A stretch of 15,792 bases of DNA, taken from assembly GCA_018712665.1 (NCBI GenBank), contig DVGP01000148.1, forward strand, positions 1-15,792. The letters are read 5' to 3'. Of the stretch, positions 14,028-15,792 are shown piece by piece. The translations under genes were made by a program, and so were the position numbers. The stretch is from Candidatus Pelethomonas intestinigallinarum (GTDB lineage Bacteria; Bacillota; Clostridia; Oscillospirales; Oscillospiraceae). The notes beneath the pieces are model-generated. The model saw only the letters and a program-made list of their open reading frames with translations, had not been told where the DNA came from and did not search any database. How positions within the stretch are numbered: position 1 is the first letter of the stretch; every line of letters starts with the position of its first letter.

Positions 14028-15212
14028 ATGAACGAACTGGAACTGAAATACGGCTGCAACCCCAACCAGAAGCCCGCCCGCATCTTCATGCGGGACGGCG
14101 GCGACCTGCCCATCCAGGTCCTCAACGGCAAGCCGGGGTACATCAATTTCCTGGACGCCTTCAACGCCTGGCAGCTGGTCAAGGAGCTGAAGGAGGCCCT
14201 GGGTCTCCCCGCCGCCGCCTCCTTCAAGCACGTCTCCCCCACCTCCGCCGCCGTGGGCCTGCCCCTGGGCGACAGCCTGAAGCGGGCCTGCTTCGTGGAC
14301 GACGTGGAGGGCCTGGACGACAGCCCCCTGGCCTGCGCCTACGCCCGGGCCCGGGGCACGGACCGTCTGTGCTCCTTCGGCGACTGGGCCGCCCTCAGCG
14401 ACGTGTGCGACGAGACCACCGCCCGGCTCCTCCAGCGGGAGGTGTCCGACGGTGTCATCGCCCCAGGGTACACCGACCAGGCCCTGGCCATCCTGAAGAC
14501 CAAGCGCAAGGGCGGCTACAACATCGTCCAGATCGACCCCAGCTACGTCCCCGCCCAGCAGGAGACCAAGGACGTGTTCGGCGTCACCTTCCAGCAGGGG
14601 CGCAACGACGCCCGCATCGACATGAGCCTGCTGGACAACGTGGTCACCTGCAACAAGAACCTGCCGGACTCCGCCCGGCGGGACCTGATCGTGGCCCTCA
14701 TCACCCTGAAGTACACCCAGTCCAACTCCGTGTGCTACGCCTTCGACGGACAGGCCATCGGCGTGGGGGCCGGCCAGCAGAGCCGTATCCACTGCACCCG
14801 TCTGGCGGGCACCAAGGCGGACACCTGGTTCCTGCGCCAGCACCCCAAGGCCCTGAACCTCCCCTTCCTGCCCTCCCTAGGCCGGCCGGAGCGGGACAAT
14901 GTCATCGACAGCTATATCAACGGCAACGAGGAGGACGTGTGCGCCGAGGGCTTCTGGGAGAAGCACTTCATCTGGCGGCCCGATCCCCTCAACGAGCGGG
15001 AGAAGCGGGCCTGGCTGGACCAGACCAACGACGTGTCCCTGGCCAGCGACGCCTTTTTCCCCTTCCCCGACAACATCGAGCGGGCCCGCCGCAGCGGCGT
15101 GCGCTACGTAGCCCAGCCCGGCGGCTCCATCCGGGACGATCTGGTCATCGCCAAGTGCGACGACTACGACATGGCCATGGTGTTTACCGGACTGCGGCTG
15201 TTCCATCACTAA
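14028..15212 (+). CDS. purH: AICAR formyltransferase, stand-alone (PurH without cyclohydrolase domain)
   Basis: This 394-residue protein transfers a formyl group from 10-formyl-THF to AICAR (ZMP), giving FAICAR. It corresponds to the AICARFT part of PurH only; there is no N-terminal MGS-like IMP cyclohydrolase domain. The start ELELKYGCNPNQKPARIFM at 3-21 matches the AICARFT N-terminus. SFKHVSPTSAAVG at 65-77 holds the catalytic Lys67-His68 pair. KYTQSNSVCYAFDGQAIGVG at 228-247 and SDAFFPFPDNI at 340-350 are also diagnostic, and the protein ends in the usual R-L-F-H. The ATG at 14028 has AAAGGAG at 14014-14020. The substrate is the ligand sensed by the riboswitch at the head of the cluster. 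A terminator and repeat B follow. Confidence 0.95.
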   Translation: MNELELKYGCNPNQKPARIFMRDGGDLPIQVLNGKPGYINFLDAFNAWQLVKELKEALGLPAAASFKHVSPTSAAVGLPLGDSLKRACFVDDVEGLDDSPLACAYARARGTDRLCSFGDWAALSDVCDETTARLLQREVSDGVIAPGYTDQALAILKTKRKGGYNIVQIDPSYVPAQQETKDVFGVTFQQGRNDARIDMSLLDNVVTCNKNLPDSARRDLIVALITLKYTQSNSVCYAFDGQAIGVGAGQQSRIHCTRLAGTKADTWFLRQHPKALNLPFLPSLGRPERDNVIDSYINGNEEDVCAEGFWEKHFIWRPDPLNEREKRAWLDQTNDVSLASDAFFPFPDNIERARRSGVRYVAQPGGSIRDDLVIAKCDDYDMAMVFTGLRLFHH

Positions 15213-15218
15213 AATTTT

Positions 15219-15247
15219 ACGGGGGCTCCGCCCCCGGGCCCCGTTTT
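15219..15247 (+). terminator. Probable terminator of the purine cluster
   Basis: ACGGGG at 15219-15224 can pair with CCCCGT at 15239-15244, followed by TTTT at 15244-15247. Alternatively a compact 7-bp hairpin forms at 15220-15236. The structure begins seven nt after the AICARFT stop. The T-run is short, and the following repeat B holds several more strong hairpins, so the exact end point is uncertain. Confidence 0.45.
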
Positions 15248-15248
15248 C

Positions 15249-15786
15249 GTGGGGCCTCCCCGGCCCCACACCCCGGGTCACTTTTTGTACGGACAAAAAG
15301 TGACCAAAAAACCGCACGGAGGGAGAAACCCTTTCGATGGGGTTTCTCCCCCGTGACCCCCTCTTCCGCGACGACGCAAAGGGGGCAACGCCCCCTTTGG
15401 AATCCCCCCAGTCAGTCCTGCGGACTGCCCGGGGACCCCTATTGATCTCACTTGCGCGGGCGAAGTGAATTCGCCCTTACGCCAAGGTTTTCGCCAAAGG
15501 CGAAAACGCTTGTACGCCGGACTCCCGGCGAGGACCCTAACGAAATATGCCCCCTTTAAGAGGCCGGCAGGCGAAGTATCGTCGATAGACCCGCTGTAGA
15601 TTAGATAGCAAAAACTAATTCGGTGCAGAGATGTCCCAAGACTGATACAGACCGATTGGGAAAAGGAATCCAAAACCTTGGTTTTGGCGGTTTTTCGGTT
15701 CACTTTTGGGCGTCCAAAAGTGAACCCCGGGGCGCGGGGGTGGGTAACCCCCGCTAAATCCCAGGGCCTGGGCCGGGGAGGCCCGG
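15249..15786 (+). repeat. Modular hairpin repeat, copy B (after AICARFT)
   Basis: This is the second copy of the element at 11301-11790. It carries: an 8-bp hairpin (15249-15269); a 13-bp stem with ACGG loop (15276-15305); the identical 55-bp core (15313-15367); a 9-bp G/C stem (15378-15398); a variable segment of about 150 nt with its own hairpins, such as TTTTCGCC-AAA-GGCGAAAA; core 2 (15554-15664); an 8-bp stem (15670-15687); a 13-bp stem with GCGT loop (15697-15726); and a closing hairpin with GGGGA loop (15768-15786). Stems corresponding to those of copy A have different arm sequences but remain paired. No coding function is supported. The element may continue past the window end. Confidence 0.88.
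15554..15664 (+). repeat. Conserved core 2 of repeat copy B
   Basis: This 111-bp block aligns with 11587-11699. The first ~45 bases differ at only three positions. The CGCTG (15592-15596) / CGGTG (15621-15625) and GATTAG (15599-15604) / CTAATT (15615-15620) stems match the paired segments of copy A. The second half is more diverged, but retains GATACAGACCGATT. Conservation of this block between otherwise variable segments marks it as a functional or mobile core. Confidence 0.75.
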
Positions 15787-15792
15787 AAGGCA

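Noticed and set aside
12563..14843. Long - strand frames opposite purB and AICARFT
   Set aside because: They are antisense artefacts over two well-supported genes, with biased Gly/Val/His/Leu composition.
15278..15703. 141-codon - strand frame across repeat B
   Set aside because: It is created by the repeat modules themselves. The equivalent region in copy A does not keep the same frame throughout, and there is no ribosome binding site or domain.
11301..15786. Composite transposon carrying purO-purB-AICARFT
   Set aside because: No transposase or recombinase gene lies in the window. No target-site duplication can be shown, and the cargo is ordinary core metabolism with codon use like its neighbours.
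1..15792. CRISPR arrays, tRNA or rRNA genes
   Set aside because: No regularly spaced short repeats and no tRNA- or rRNA-like sequences were seen.

Overview
The window looks like a chromosomal segment from a GC-rich member of the Bacillota, most likely an Oscillospiraceae-type gut clostridium. The grounds are strong AGGAGG-type ribosome binding sites, a ZTP riboswitch on a purine operon, a PurO-type IMP cyclohydrolase paired with a stand-alone AICAR formyltransferase, and GC-rich hairpin-laden intergenic repeats. The taxonomic assignment is inference from gene content, not from a marker gene.

Layout. (1) 1-1740: two tandem paralogous lipoprotein genes of unknown function on the + strand. Their leaders and signal-peptide coding sequences are almost identical (98 bp perfectly so), while the mature proteins have diverged. 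A terminator hairpin follows. (2) 1741-2085: a gene-free, hairpin-rich spacer. (3) 2086-6355, - strand: carA-carB, carbamoyl-phosphate synthase, with an 8-nt overlap and a terminator-like attenuator in the carA leader. (4) 6356-6987: a divergent control region with dyad symmetries and, upstream of purE, a clear ZTP (pfl) riboswitch. Its P3 strand overlaps an intrinsic terminator. (5) 6988-11300, + strand: purE-purC-purF-purM-purN, tightly packed with 4-7 nt overlaps from purC onward. (6) 11301-11790: repeat copy A. (7) 11826-15212: IMP cyclohydrolase (PurO-type), purB and AICAR formyltransferase. (8) 15249-15786: repeat copy B, same orientation as A.

Function. The + strand genes supply purine steps from PRPP amination (PurF) through GAR formylation (PurN), AIR synthesis (PurM), CAIR (PurE), SAICAR (PurC), AICAR (PurB), FAICAR (AICARFT) and IMP (PurO-type). 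purD, purL/Q/S and purK are not in the window. The usual bifunctional PurH is replaced by two separate proteins. The riboswitch at the head of the cluster senses ZMP/ZTP, the substrate (and its triphosphate) of the AICAR formyltransferase at the other end. Low 10-formyl-THF would therefore be expected to raise expression of the cluster, provided the cluster is transcribed through repeat A. carAB on the other strand feeds pyrimidine and arginine synthesis.

The least explained part is the pair of ~0.5 kb direct repeats bracketing purO-purB-AICARFT. They share two sequence-conserved cores, and a series of hairpins at matching positions in which arm sequences differ but pairing is kept. I regard these as the best candidate for an undescribed element. 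The pathway genes themselves are recognisable families.
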